NCBI GenBank assembly: GCA_963813485.1
Contig: CAWEZE010000006.1
Coordinates: 1-64,000, forward strand
DNA: 64,000 bases
Direction of reading: 5' to 3'
Source of the DNA: DASQUK01 sp963813485
GTDB lineage: Bacteria; Actinomycetota; Acidimicrobiia; Acidimicrobiales; VFJN01
Shown here: in pieces, positions 33,031 through 41,666 of the stretch
How positions within the stretch are numbered: position 1 is the stretch's first letter
Layout of the letters: every line of letters begins with the position of its first letter
The notes under the pieces: generated by a model
What the model was told of the DNA's origin: nothing
What the model saw: the letters and a program-made list of their open reading frames with translations, nothing else
The model's database searches: none
Made by a program: the position numbers and the translations under genes

Positions 33031-35098
33031 ACGCCGCCCTCGGGCAGGGGGGCGTCATCCTGGGCGTGGCCGCCTCGCTGGGCGGCGTGGCCACGCTGGC
33101 GGTGGCGCTGCGCCAGCGCCGCCTGCACCTCATCGCCGTCGGTCGGTCCTATGCCCTGCTGGCGCTGCTCGGTGCCGTGGTCGCGGTGGTGGCGATGGAG
33201 CGGGCGCTGGTGACGCGCGACTTCACCGTCCAGTACGTGGCCGACACCGGCAGCCACAAGACCCCGGCCCTCTACAACGTGGCCACGCTCTGGGCGGCGC
33301 TGGAGGGATCGCTGCTGCTGTGGGTCCTCGTGCTCACCGGCTACATCGCGCTCGTCGTCCACAAGTTCCGCCGGCGCCTGAACGATCCCCTGGTGGGGTG
33401 GGCGCTGCTGACCATGCTGGCGGTCAGCTCGTTCTTCTTCCTGCTGCTGCTCTTCCCCGCCAACCCGTTCCACACCTTCGATCCGCCCCCGGGTTTCGAC
33501 GGCCCCGGCCCCAACCCGCTGCTCCAGAACCATCCGCTGATGGCGTTCCACCCCCCGCTGCTCTATCTCGGGATCGTCGGGTTCACGGTGCCGTTCGCAT
33601 TTGCGGTGGCGGCGCTGGCCACGGGCCGGGTGGGGGAGGGCTGGCTGCTGGAGACCCGCCGCTGGACCCTGTTCGCCTGGGGCTTCCTCACGATCGGCAT
33701 CGTCCTCGGGGCCTGGTGGAGCTACGAGGTGCTCAACTGGGGCGGCTACTGGGGTTGGGACCCGGTCGAGAATGCGGTGCTGCTCCCCTGGCTGACCGGC
33801 ACCGCCTACCTCCACTCGGTGATGGTGCAGGAGCGCCGCGGAATGCTCCGGGTCTGGAACCTGTCGCTCCTGTGCGCCACGTTCAGCCTGACCATCCTGG
33901 CCACGTTCCTCACGCGCTCCGGCGTGATCGCGTCCGTGCACTCCTTCACGGAGAGCGACATCGGTGTGTGGCTGCTGGCGTTCTTCGGGCTGATCGTGGC
34001 CGTGACCCTCGGGCTGATCGGCTGGCGCGGCGACCGCCTCCGGGCGCCCGGCAGGATCGATTCGCCGCTGTCGCGCGAGGGCGCGTTCCTGGCCAACAAC
34101 GTCCTGTTCGCAGGGTTCGCGTTCGTGGTCCTGCTCGGCACTGTCTTCCCGCTCATCGTGGAGGCGCTCAACGGCGAGCAGCTGTCGGTCGGCGCCCCGT
34201 ACTTCGAGCGCATGACCATGCCGATCGGGATCACGCTCCTGTTCCTCATGGCGGTGGCCCCGGTGCTGCCGTGGCGGAAGGCGTCGGGCGAACTGCTGTC
34301 GCAACGGCTGTTCTGGCCGGCATGGGTGGGGACGGGGGCCGTCGTCGTGGCCGTGCTGCTGGGTGCCCACGGGCTCGCGCCCCTGCTGGCGTTCGGCCTC
34401 GGCGGGTTTGCCGGCGGGGCAGCGCTGCGGCAGGTGGTTCTGGCCTCGCGCCGGCAGGGCTGGCGCGGCGTCGTGGGCCGCACCAACGGCGGGATGGTCG
34501 TGCACCTCGGCGTCGTGCTGATCGCGGTGGCCCTGGCGGCGTCGAGCAGCTACGACACCGAGCGCGAGCTGACGCTGGACGTCGACGACAGCGCCACTGT
34601 CGCCGGCCACGAGATCACCTACGTGGGCCCGCGCACCGTCGAGCAACCCAACAAGACCTCGATCCGCGCCCGGGTGAGCGTCGACGGCCGGATCTACCAG
34701 CCGGCCATCAACCGCTTCGGCGAGGGCGAGACCGCAGTGGGGACGCCTGCCGTCGCCACGTCGCCGGCCCGCGACGTCTACCTCGCGCTGCTGCAGGTGC
34801 CCGACGACGACAACGCCGGCCGCATCGTCCTCCGCGTCGTCGTGCAGCCACTGGTGATGTGGCTCTGGATCGGCGGGGCCGTGATGCTGGTCGGCACGGT
34901 GCTGGCCGCGTTCCCCGGCCGCCGCCGCAGCCCCATCGCCCCCGTGTCGGAGCCGCCGACAGAGGCGACCGGAGCGCCGATCCTGGCGCCGTCGAACGGT
35001 GACGTCCAGGCCGGCAGCCCCGACGAGGAACCAGTCGAGGTCGCCCACGTCGACCACCCGCCGCTCGCGTCGCCCAGAGTCGCTGACCGCCCGATGCC
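33027..35098 (+). pseudogene. ccmF: Heme lyase subunit CcmF (own stop missing; frame runs on)
   Basis: A large membrane protein joining heme to apocytochrome c. The CcmF core is about 640-690 residues with many TM helices, WGGYWGWDPVENAVLLPWL (WWD motif), and heme-binding His residues in FHPPLLYLG, YLHSVMV and SVHSF. The periplasmic domain before the last TM holds YVGPRTVEQPNKTSI. From GTG 33027 the frame has no stop until 36161, passing through ccmG and ccmH in the wrong and right frames respectively, so its natural end is not visible. I end it at 35098, where the ccmG domain takes over if one G is removed at 35100-35101. See the finding on a possible CcmF-CcmG fusion. Confidence 0.85.
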
Positions 35099-35682
35099 CG
35101 GCCGACGAAGTCGCCGAGGCACCGGCGCGCCGGCGAACCGGCCTCATCGTTTCGGCGGTGGTGGCGGTCCTGGCGATCGGTTTCGTTGCCGTGCTGGCCA
35201 CCCGCGAGCCGGCCACCGACCGCCGGCGCGACTCGCCGCTGATCGGCAAGGTGGTGCCCCCGCTGGCGGGCGAGACCCTCGCCGGCGGCGGCTTCGACAT
35301 CGACCGGCAGCAGGGTCGCTGGGTGGTGGTCAACTTCTTCGCCACCTGGTGCGTGCCGTGCCGCATCGAGCATCCCGAGCTCGACGCCTTCGACCGCGCG
35401 CACCGCCGCACACGGGACGCCGTGCTCGTGAGCGTCCTGTTCGACGACGACCCGGCCAGCGCCCGCGAGTTCTTCGAGCGCAACGGCGGTGTCTGGCCGG
35501 TGGTTCTCGACAGCGACGGGCTGATCGCCAGCGCCTTCGGCACCCCCAAGGTGCCGGAGAGCTACCTCGTGACCCCCAACGGCCGGGTGGCCGCCAAGTT
35601 CACCGGCGGCGTCACCCGCGACGGGCTGGACCGCGCCATCGATCAGATCGAGCAGGCCGCCGCCGATCGGGGGGCGTCATGA
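35094..35682 (+). pseudogene. ccmG: CcmG/DsbE-type thiol-disulfide oxidoreductase (start unclear)
   Basis: The readable part is a TM anchor (RTGLIVSAVVAVLAIGFVAVLAT) followed by a thioredoxin fold with VVNFFATWCVPCRIEHPEL (CVPC active site), a cis-Pro region VPESYLVTP and a C-terminal helix. It keeps apocytochrome Cys reduced for CcmF. Its frame (1) differs from that of ccmF (3). A GTG at 34999 could start it, overlapping ccmF by about 100 bp, or it may begin at ATG 35094 with an extra G at 35100-35101 (MPADEVAEAP). The stop at 35680-35682 overlaps ccmH (ATGA). Confidence 0.78.
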
Positions 35683-36161
35683 GGCGCTCGCATGTACTCG
35701 GCTGGCTGGCCATGGCGGCCGTGCTGGTGGTGGCGCTGGCGCTCGGCGTCGCCGACGACGGCGGGCCCCGCACCCCCGAGGAGCGCGCCCGCAACCTGGC
35801 CGAGACCATCGCGTGCCCGGCGTGCGACGGCCAGTCCGTGGCCGAGTCCGATGCCGCCGCGTCCCGCGGGATCCGGACGCTGATTGCCGAGCGCATCGAC
35901 CAGGGCGCCAACGACGACGCCATCCGCGACGAACTGGTCGCCACGTGGGGCGAGTCGATCCTGCTCACACCCGACAGCTCGGGAGTGGGCGGGCTGGTGT
36001 GGGTCCTGCCGGTAGTGGCCCTGGTGCTGGCGCTGGCCGGCGTGGCGTACGTGTTCTGGCGCTGGCGGGGCATGGCAGCCGTCCACGCCAGTGACGCCGA
36101 CCGCGAGCTGGTGGACCGGGCGCTGGCTCCATCCAGTGCCGCTCGCGAGGACGACCCGTGA
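35679..36161 (+). CDS. ccmH: Cytochrome c maturation protein CcmH
   Basis: A 160-residue protein that reduces the heme-binding Cys of apocytochrome. A signal/anchor (MRRSHVLGWLAMAAVLVVALAL) precedes the three-helix domain ARNLAETIACPACDGQSVAESDAAASRGIRTLI with its CPAC motif (Cys46 and Cys49; the usual form is RCPxCQ). A C-terminal TM helix (GLVWVLPVVALVLALAGVAYVFW) and short cytoplasmic tail follow. ATG 35679 overlaps the ccmG stop. Also overlaps the downstream TPR gene by 4 bp (GTGA). Confidence 0.9.
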   Translation: MRRSHVLGWLAMAAVLVVALALGVADDGGPRTPEERARNLAETIACPACDGQSVAESDAAASRGIRTLIAERIDQGANDDAIRDELVATWGESILLTPDSSGVGGLVWVLPVVALVLALAGVAYVFWRWRGMAAVHASDADRELVDRALAPSSAAREDDP

Positions 36162-36916
36162 CCGCGGTGAACACCCGGCCCCTCGATCCCGACACGCTGG
36201 CGGCGCTGGAGGAGCAGCGCGACTTCCTGCTGCGTTCGATCGAGGACCTCGAGCGTGAGCACGACGCCGGCGACGTCGACGACCACGACTACGCGTCCCT
36301 CAAGGATGACTACACGGCCCGCGCCGCCCGCAGCATCCGGGCGATCGAGGCCCACCACGCTCGGGTGGCCGCCGCCCGGCGGCGCCGTTCCTGGCCTCGC
36401 ACTATGGCCATGCTCGCGGGTGTGGTGGCGTTCGCGGTGGTTGCCGGAGTGCTGGTCGCACGCTTCTCGGGGCGCCGCGAGGCCGGGGATGCGCTCACCG
36501 GCGACATCCGCGAGTCGACCCGCACGCAGCTCGACAACGCTCGGGTCGCCCTGCAGCAGGAGCGCTACGACGACGCCATCGAGATCTACGACGCGGTGCT
36601 CGTCGATCAGCCCGACAACATCGAGGCCATGGCCTACAAAGGCCGGGCGCAGATCGGCAACGGCGACATGGAGGGCGTCCTCACGCTGATCGACGCTGCC
36701 GAGGCCGACCCCGACTATCCGGACACGCACTACTTCTTGGCGGGCGCGTTCGCCATCGCCGGCCGCTACGACTCGGCGCTGCAGGAGCTCGACCGATTCG
36801 ACGCGCTCGATCCGCCCCCCGACCTCGCCGCCGAGGCCGAAGACCTGCGGTCGCAGATCGAGGGCTTGCGAGCGGCGGCGGCGACCTCCACGACAACCCC
36901 GGCTCCGGTTGGCTGA
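36158..36916 (+). CDS. CcmI/CycH-like TPR membrane protein
   Basis: A 252-residue protein closing the ccm operon. The N-terminal helical hairpin (ALEEQRDFLLRSIEDLEREHDAGDVDDHDYASLKDDY) resembles the CcmI/CycH membrane-proximal domain. A TM helix (MAMLAGVVAFAVVAGVLVARF) and TPR-like repeats (RVALQQERYDDAIEIYDAVLVDQPDNIEAM, YFLAGAFAIAGRYDSALQELDRF) follow. CycH-type proteins present apocytochrome to the heme lyase. The start GTG 36158 overlaps ccmH. The assignment rests on domain order and operon position, since TPR proteins are common. Confidence 0.75.
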   Translation: MTAVNTRPLDPDTLAALEEQRDFLLRSIEDLEREHDAGDVDDHDYASLKDDYTARAARSIRAIEAHHARVAAARRRRSWPRTMAMLAGVVAFAVVAGVLVARFSGRREAGDALTGDIRESTRTQLDNARVALQQERYDDAIEIYDAVLVDQPDNIEAMAYKGRAQIGNGDMEGVLTLIDAAEADPDYPDTHYFLAGAFAIAGRYDSALQELDRFDALDPPPDLAAEAEDLRSQIEGLRAAAATSTTTPAPVG

Positions 36917-36934
36917 CTCCCCGAGGGCGGGCCG

Positions 36935-37423
36935 TCAGCGGTGCGCATGCGCGAGGGCGTCGACCGGGGGGATGTAGCGGGCCTTGCTCCAGCGGGCGCC
37001 GTCCCGGGTCAGCACCCAGATCGACCCCTTGGGCCACATGAACGGGTCCCTGAAGCGGGTCGTCCCGGCCTTGAGGATCCGCAGCATGTCGGGGATCACG
37101 TCGCCGTGGCTGCAGATGGCCGCAGCAGTGCGCTCCTTGCAGAGCTCCGCGGCAAGGGCCAGCGCTTGCTCGCCGTCGGCGCCCTCGACCAGCCGGTCGT
37201 CGGCGTCGACCCGAAGGCCGAGCTGGTCCGCCAACGGTTCCAACGTCTGCACGCACCGAACCATGGGGCTGCTGACCAGCCGCGACAGCCCGACGCCGCG
37301 CAGGTGGTCGGCGATACCCGTCGCTTGCTTGTGGCCGCGGCGGCTGAGCGGCCGTTCGTCGTCCGGGCCGTTCCACGTCGACTTGCTGCCGGCGTGCCCG
37401 TGGCGGATCACGTAGAGCTTCAT
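36935..37423 (-). CDS. Histidine phosphatase-superfamily protein (SixA-like)
   Basis: A 162-residue phosphohistidine-phosphatase fold. RHG at residues 7-9 (His8 nucleophile) and SHGD near residue 110 carry the two catalytic His, with the phosphate-binding Arg in VSSPMVRCVQT. It starts MKLYVIRHGHAGSKSTWNGPDDERPLSRRGHKQA, typical of SixA and related small phosphatases. Convergent with the ccm operon, whose last gene ends 18 bp away. The cellular target (a phosphorelay protein or a small metabolite) cannot be inferred. Confidence 0.88.
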   Translation of the reverse strand: MKLYVIRHGHAGSKSTWNGPDDERPLSRRGHKQATGIADHLRGVGLSRLVSSPMVRCVQTLEPLADQLGLRVDADDRLVEGADGEQALALAAELCKERTAAAICSHGDVIPDMLRILKAGTTRFRDPFMWPKGSIWVLTRDGARWSKARYIPPVDALAHAHR

Positions 37424-37454
37424 CTCCCGTGCCTGCCGCCCACTCCGCCGTCAA

Positions 37455-38579
37455 TCATTGTGTCCTAGCGAGGGCTCGCAGGTCCGCGAGAACGGTGGGC
37501 AGCGTCGCCAGCACGCGATCGATGTCGGCATCGGTTGTCGACCACCCCACCGACAAGCGCAGGCTGTGATGGGCGTCGACCCCCATGGCGTCGAGCACCG
37601 GCGACGGCTCCAACGCCTCGGACGAGCATGCGCTGCCGGAGTGGGCAGCGATGCCGGCCCGATCGAGGCCCAGAAGCACCGCCTGGGGCTCGACGCCCTC
37701 GACCCCGAAGCACACGATGTGCGGCACCCTGTCGACGGGGTCGCCGTACACCACCAGCCCGAGGTCGCCGTCCGCCACGCCGTCGAGGATCCGCTGGGTC
37801 AGCCGCCGTTGCTCCGCCCCGTCGGCCCCCACGGCGCCGTCGGACAGGGCGCCACACAGCGCACCGAGGCCGGCGATGGCGGCCACGTTCTCCAGCCCGG
37901 CCCGGCGGGCCCGTTCCTGGTCGCCACCCACCAGCAGCGGCGGCAACCGGAGTCCCTGGCGGACCAGCAGGGCACCCACCCCGGTCGGCCCGCCGAACTT
38001 GTGGGCGCTGATCGACATCAGGTCGGCGCCAAGCGCCCGGAAGTCGACGTCCACGTGCCCCACCGCCTGGGCAGCGTCGACGTGCACCAACACCCCCCGC
38101 TCGCGGCACGCCGCCACCACCTCGGCGACCGGCTGCACGGTGCCCACCTCGTGGTTTCCCCACTGGACGTGCACGAGCGCGGTGTCGGGCCGCACCGCGG
38201 CCAAGACGTCCTCGACGGCTACCCGCCCCCTGCCGTCCACCGGCACTCGCGTGAGCTCGCCGTGGCGCTCGGCGGCGAGGCGCACGGCCGAGTGCTCGAC
38301 CGCCGGGACCACCTGATGCGCACCCCTCGCGGCGGCGCCCCAGCACGCGGCGGCGATGGCCTCGGTCGCCCCGCTGGTGAACACCACCTCGCGGGGGCGG
38401 GCACCGATCAGCTCGGCCACCTGGTGGCGGGCCTCCTCCGCCGCCACCCGAGCGGTCAGGCCCTCGGCGTGGATGCGCCCCGGGTCACCCGCCCGATCGA
38501 GCTGCTCGACGAGCGCGGCCCGGGCCTCGGGTCGCAGGGGCGACGTCGAGGCGTGATCGAGATACACGCGCTCGAACAT
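37455..38579 (-). CDS. Cysteine desulfurase (IscS/NifS-like)
   Basis: A 374-residue PLP enzyme that takes sulfur from cysteine for Fe-S clusters or tRNA thiolation. The ATG at 38579 (MFERVYLDHASTSPLRPEAR) matches the family start. Lys194 in SISAHKFGGPTG binds PLP; His in VPAVEHSAV and Asp/Gln in VDAAQAVGH line the cofactor. The catalytic Cys is in AHSGSACSSEAL on the mobile loop. Neighbours are a SufR-like regulator and the scaffold/carrier Mrp, so Fe-S assembly is likely. It is not coupled to an IscU or SufU gene here. A small hairpin plus a palindromic repeat separates it from the regulator. Confidence 0.9.
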   Translation of the reverse strand: MFERVYLDHASTSPLRPEARAALVEQLDRAGDPGRIHAEGLTARVAAEEARHQVAELIGARPREVVFTSGATEAIAAACWGAAARGAHQVVPAVEHSAVRLAAERHGELTRVPVDGRGRVAVEDVLAAVRPDTALVHVQWGNHEVGTVQPVAEVVAACRERGVLVHVDAAQAVGHVDVDFRALGADLMSISAHKFGGPTGVGALLVRQGLRLPPLLVGGDQERARRAGLENVAAIAGLGALCGALSDGAVGADGAEQRRLTQRILDGVADGDLGLVVYGDPVDRVPHIVCFGVEGVEPQAVLLGLDRAGIAAHSGSACSSEALEPSPVLDAMGVDAHHSLRLSVGWSTTDADIDRVLATLPTVLADLRALARTQ

Positions 38580-38643
38580 GCGTTGGTTATAGCGGGCATG
38601 ACCCCCGTAACCCACCGAAAGCTCGCCGGGTGGGGCGTGACGA

Positions 38644-38687
38644 TAGGCAGCCGCCCCGGGGGGAGGGGAAGGAGGGGCGGCTGCCTA
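38644..38687. terminator. Long perfect hairpin with a G-rich loop
   Basis: TAGGCAGCCGCCCC (38644-38657) and GGGGCGGCTGCCTA (38674-38687) form a 14-bp perfect inverted repeat around a 16-nt purine loop of G-runs. It lies between the SufR-like regulator and the cysteine desulfurase genes, both on the minus strand, so it would partly terminate or attenuate the unit. The G-runs could alternatively form a quadruplex. Confidence 0.5.
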
Positions 38688-38701
38688 CCGCCGTACCTAG
38701 C

Positions 38702-38779
38702 GAGGGTCGATTCCGCCGGTCACACGGTGCCGGTCGAGTGCGTCCTCCTAGTTTTGCACCATCCGCGGAATCGACCCTC
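38702..38779. repeat. Dispersed palindromic repeat, copy 1
   Basis: GAGGGTCGATTCCGC (38702-38716) and its exact complement GCGGAATCGACCCTC (38765-38779) bracket 48 bp. Related copies occur at 52248-52328 and 60159-60241. The right arm and part of the interior form the last codons and stop of the SufR-like gene. Confidence 0.75.
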
Positions 38780-39515
38780 GGTTGCCTTGTACCGCGGTGA
38801 CGCAGTGCTCACCGCCGGTCGGCAACGACAGCGCCGTCTCGGTTGTCAGTTGGTGGCCGTAGAGCGCCTCCAACATGCCCTGTACCATGCCACGATCCAC
38901 GGCACAGATCACGGGATGCTCGATCGCGACCCCTCCGAATGGGCAGTGCTCGCTGACGATCCGGAGCTCGTCGCCGTGGCGTTCGGCATGGGCCGCGAAG
39001 CCATGCGCGGTGAGCGCGTCGGCGACCGCGTGCAGTGCCGACTGGAACGAACGGTGCTGGTCGGAGCCGGGTGACATGCTCGCCGCCATCGCCCGGCCGT
39101 AGTCGACGCCCACGTTCTCGGCCAGCTCCTCGGCCCGTCCGGGCCCGAGCGCCGCCAGCGCGCGGCCCAACAGCTCGACAAGTACGTCGTCGTGGCGCAA
39201 CGGCAGGTCGAGGGCGATGTCCGGTGCCACCACGCGATAGCGCTTCGACGGCCGGCCCGCGCCCCGACCCGCGGCCCTGGCCACGGTGACCTCCACGTAG
39301 CCGCCGGCGCAGAGCTTGTCGAGGTGGTGCCGGGCGACGTTGGGGTGGAGCTCGAAGCGTTCGGCCACGGCAGAGGCGGTGACGCCGTCGTCGTGCTCGT
39401 GGACGAAGAGGTAGATCTCACGCCGCGTGGGATCGCCGAACGCCGAGGTGATGGCGGTGACGACCGACGCGAAGTCGGTCGGTGACATCGTCGGCTGGTG
39501 GGGCGGCGCGGTCAC
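38748..39515 (-). CDS. SufR-like winged-helix regulator with C-terminal cysteines
   Basis: A DNA-binding protein of 246-255 residues (start at GTG 39515 or ATG 39488). The N-terminal ArsR/DeoR-type wHTH reads FGDPTRREIYLFVHEHDDGVTASAVAERFELHPNVARHHLDKLCAGGYVEV. The C-terminal part holds HCPFGGVAIEHPVICAVDRGMVQGMLEALYG and later GGEHCVTAV; this Cys spacing resembles the [Fe-S]-binding region of SufR, which represses suf genes when clusters are sufficient. It is divergent from mrp and next to a cysteine desulfurase gene, fitting Fe-S control. Its last 11 or so codons (RGSIPRMVQN) come from a palindromic repeat, so the native end may have been replaced. Confidence 0.72.
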   Translation of the reverse strand: MTAPPHQPTMSPTDFASVVTAITSAFGDPTRREIYLFVHEHDDGVTASAVAERFELHPNVARHHLDKLCAGGYVEVTVARAAGRGAGRPSKRYRVVAPDIALDLPLRHDDVLVELLGRALAALGPGRAEELAENVGVDYGRAMAASMSPGSDQHRSFQSALHAVADALTAHGFAAHAERHGDELRIVSEHCPFGGVAIEHPVICAVDRGMVQGMLEALYGHQLTTETALSLPTGGEHCVTAVQGNRGSIPRMVQN

Positions 39516-39557
39516 GTCGATATTGTACCTATGGCCGTAGTGGTAATCCCCTGAGTG

Positions 39558-39568
39558 GTCGGTCCGAC
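39558..39568. promoter_or_regulatory. Short palindrome in the divergent SufR-like/mrp promoter region
   Basis: GTCGGTCCGAC (39558-39568) is a perfect 5+1+5 palindrome in the 82 bp between the divergent starts, placed 30 bp before mrp. It is a candidate operator; I know of no matching consensus. Confidence 0.3.
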
Positions 39569-39597
39569 ACCGGCCGAGGAAGTCCGGGAGCGCACCG

Positions 39598-40740
39598 ATG
39601 CCCGTCACCGAAGCCGAGGTCCTCGACGCCCTCCGCCCCGTCGAAGACCCTGAGCTGCACCGCAGCATCGTCGACCTCGACATGGTCAGGCGGGTTGCCG
39701 TCGACGGGCCGCGGGTCGACGTCACGGTGGCGCTCACCGTCGCGGGTTGCCCACTGCGCAGCGAGATCACCCGCCGCGTGGACAGCGCCGTGACGGCGCT
39801 CGACGGGGTCGAGGCGGTCGACCTCGACTTCACGGTGATGACCGACGACGAGCGGGCGGCACTGCGCACCAGGCTCCATGGCGATCCGGCCGCCACCGCC
39901 GGCACCCACCAGGCGCACGGCCATGCCGAGGGCCGCGAGATCCCCTTCGCCGATCCGGACAGCACGACCCGGGTGCTGCTCGTCGCGTCGGGCAAGGGCG
40001 GGGTGGGCAAGTCATCGATCACAGCCAACCTGTCGGTGGCGCTCGCCGACCGCGGGCGCGACGTTGCCGTGGTCGACGCCGACGTGTGGGGCTTCTCGAT
40101 CCCCCGCATGCTCGGGGTCCAGCACGCCCCGGTGGTCATCGATCAGATGCTGGTGCCACCCGAGGCCCACGGCGTGCGCTGCATCTCGATGGGCTTCTTC
40201 GCCCAGGAGGACCAGCCGGTCATCTGGCGGGGCCCGATGCTGCACAAGGCGCTCGAGCAGTTCCTCACCGACGTGTTCTGGGACGAGCCCGACTTCCTGG
40301 TGGTCGACCTGCCGCCGGGTACCGGCGACATCTCCATCAGCCTGGCCCAGTTCCTGCCTCGGGCCGAGGTGCTCGTGGTGACCACCCCCCAGCCGGCCGC
40401 CCAGCGGGTGGCGCAGCGGGCGGCGTTCATGGCCCAGAAGGTGAACCTCGAGATCAAGGGCGTCATCGAGAACATGTCGTGGTTCACCGGCGACGACGGC
40501 AAGCGCTACGAGCTGTTCGGCAACGGCGGCGGCGAGGAGCTCGCGACCCGCCTGGGCGTGCCCCTCATCGGCCAGGTGCCGCTGGTGCCCGAGCTGCGTG
40601 CCGGCGCGGACTCGGGCTCGCCCATCGTGGCCTCCGACCCCGACGGGGAGGCGGCCCGCGTGTTCGCCCGCATGGCCGAGACCATCGACGTCGAGCTGGC
40701 ACCCCGCCGGATCTACCGCTCCGAGCTGCGCATCAGCTGA
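39598..40740 (+). CDS. mrp: Mrp/ApbC-type Fe-S cluster carrier ATPase
   Basis: A 380-residue P-loop protein that carries and delivers Fe-S clusters. The N-terminal MIP18/DUF59 domain (1-100) contains the GCPLRSEIT loop with one Cys. The ATPase domain begins LLVASGKGGVGKSSITANLSVALA, a deviant Walker A with signature Lys. Switch motif VVDLPPGTGDISISLAQ and ENMSWFTGDDGKRYELFGNGGGEELA follow. The CxxC cluster-binding motif found in Gram-negative Mrp is missing after ENMSW, as is common in actinobacterial homologs. Divergent from the SufR-like gene, near the cysteine desulfurase gene. Confidence 0.9.
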   Translation: MPVTEAEVLDALRPVEDPELHRSIVDLDMVRRVAVDGPRVDVTVALTVAGCPLRSEITRRVDSAVTALDGVEAVDLDFTVMTDDERAALRTRLHGDPAATAGTHQAHGHAEGREIPFADPDSTTRVLLVASGKGGVGKSSITANLSVALADRGRDVAVVDADVWGFSIPRMLGVQHAPVVIDQMLVPPEAHGVRCISMGFFAQEDQPVIWRGPMLHKALEQFLTDVFWDEPDFLVVDLPPGTGDISISLAQFLPRAEVLVVTTPQPAAQRVAQRAAFMAQKVNLEIKGVIENMSWFTGDDGKRYELFGNGGGEELATRLGVPLIGQVPLVPELRAGADSGSPIVASDPDGEAARVFARMAETIDVELAPRRIYRSELRIS

Positions 40741-40763
40741 CAGACAGGTTGGCTGGCAGGGGG

Positions 40764-41627
40764 TCAGACCGGGAGGGTCTCCTCGAGGAACGCCACGACC
40801 GCGTCGTTGAACACGTCGTTGCGGTCGCCCGCCACCATGTGACCGGCACCGGCGACGTCGACGGACCGGGCGTGGGGGACAAGCGCCTGCAGGTGGCGGG
40901 CGCCGGCCTCGGACAGCACATCGCTCTGGCGTCCCCTGACGAGCAGGACCGGCAGGGTCAGCGCGCGGGCCGCGTCCTCCAGCCGCCCCTCGTTGCGGAT
41001 CGAGCGGGGCTCGTCGATGCGCCCCGGCGTCATGAACCGGGGATCCCAGTGCCAGTACCAGCGGCCATCGTCGTGCCGGCGGACGTTCTTGCGCAGGCCC
41101 GACAGGTCCGACGGGCGCGGCCGGTGCGGGTTGTACGCGGCCACGGCGTCGGCGACGTCCTCGAGGCTGGCGAAGCCGTCGAGGTGGCCGAGCATGAAGT
41201 CGCCGATGCGGGCGACGCCCTCGGGTTCGAGGCGGGGCGCGACGTCGACCAGCACGAGCGCGCTCGCGATCGGTTGGTCGCCGCCCCGGTCGTCCTCCGC
41301 GATGGCGATCAGCGAGCTGATCCCGCCGAGCGACGCACCCACCAGCGCCGGGGGACGGGGAGCCGCCCGCGCCACGTCGCGCACGTCGGCCGCGAAGGCG
41401 TCGAGGCTGTAGTCGCCGTCCGGTGCCCAGTCGCTGTCGCCGTGGCCGCGCAGGTCGATGGTGGTTGCCTGCCAGCCCTTGTTCCCCAGCAGGCGGGCGG
41501 TGCCGGCCCACGAATGCCGGGTCTGCCCGCCGCCGGGGAACAGCAGCACGGGTGGACCGTCGGCGGGACCGTAGGCGTCGGCCGCGAGGTCCAGTCCGTG
41601 GCCGCGCAGGCGCAGGGGGGCGTCCAT
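40764..41627 (-). CDS. Alpha/beta-hydrolase-fold protein
   Basis: A 287-residue hydrolase. Oxyanion-loop LLFPGGGQTRHSW follows strand 3, the nucleophile elbow is GASLGG, the acid lies in the QSDVLSEAG region and the His is GAGHMVAGDRNDVF. The sequence around YWHWDPRFM and RPSDLSGLRKNVRRHDDGRW is the cap domain. It has no signal peptide. Epoxide hydrolase, haloalkane dehalogenase and esterase relatives share this outline, so the substrate is unknown. Convergent with mrp. Length and frame are normal. Confidence 0.85.
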   Translation of the reverse strand: MDAPLRLRGHGLDLAADAYGPADGPPVLLFPGGGQTRHSWAGTARLLGNKGWQATTIDLRGHGDSDWAPDGDYSLDAFAADVRDVARAAPRPPALVGASLGGISSLIAIAEDDRGGDQPIASALVLVDVAPRLEPEGVARIGDFMLGHLDGFASLEDVADAVAAYNPHRPRPSDLSGLRKNVRRHDDGRWYWHWDPRFMTPGRIDEPRSIRNEGRLEDAARALTLPVLLVRGRQSDVLSEAGARHLQALVPHARSVDVAGAGHMVAGDRNDVFNDAVVAFLEETLPV

Positions 41628-41666
41628 CGAGCCAGTCTGCCCGACGCCTGCTCCCGCGGTGCCCGG

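Noticed and set aside
32955..35549. A long minus-strand open frame of about 860 codons opposite ccmE-ccmF-ccmG
   Set aside because: It mirrors the strong codon bias of the real plus-strand ccm genes and its translation is repetitive His/Arg/Gln-rich sequence with no domains.
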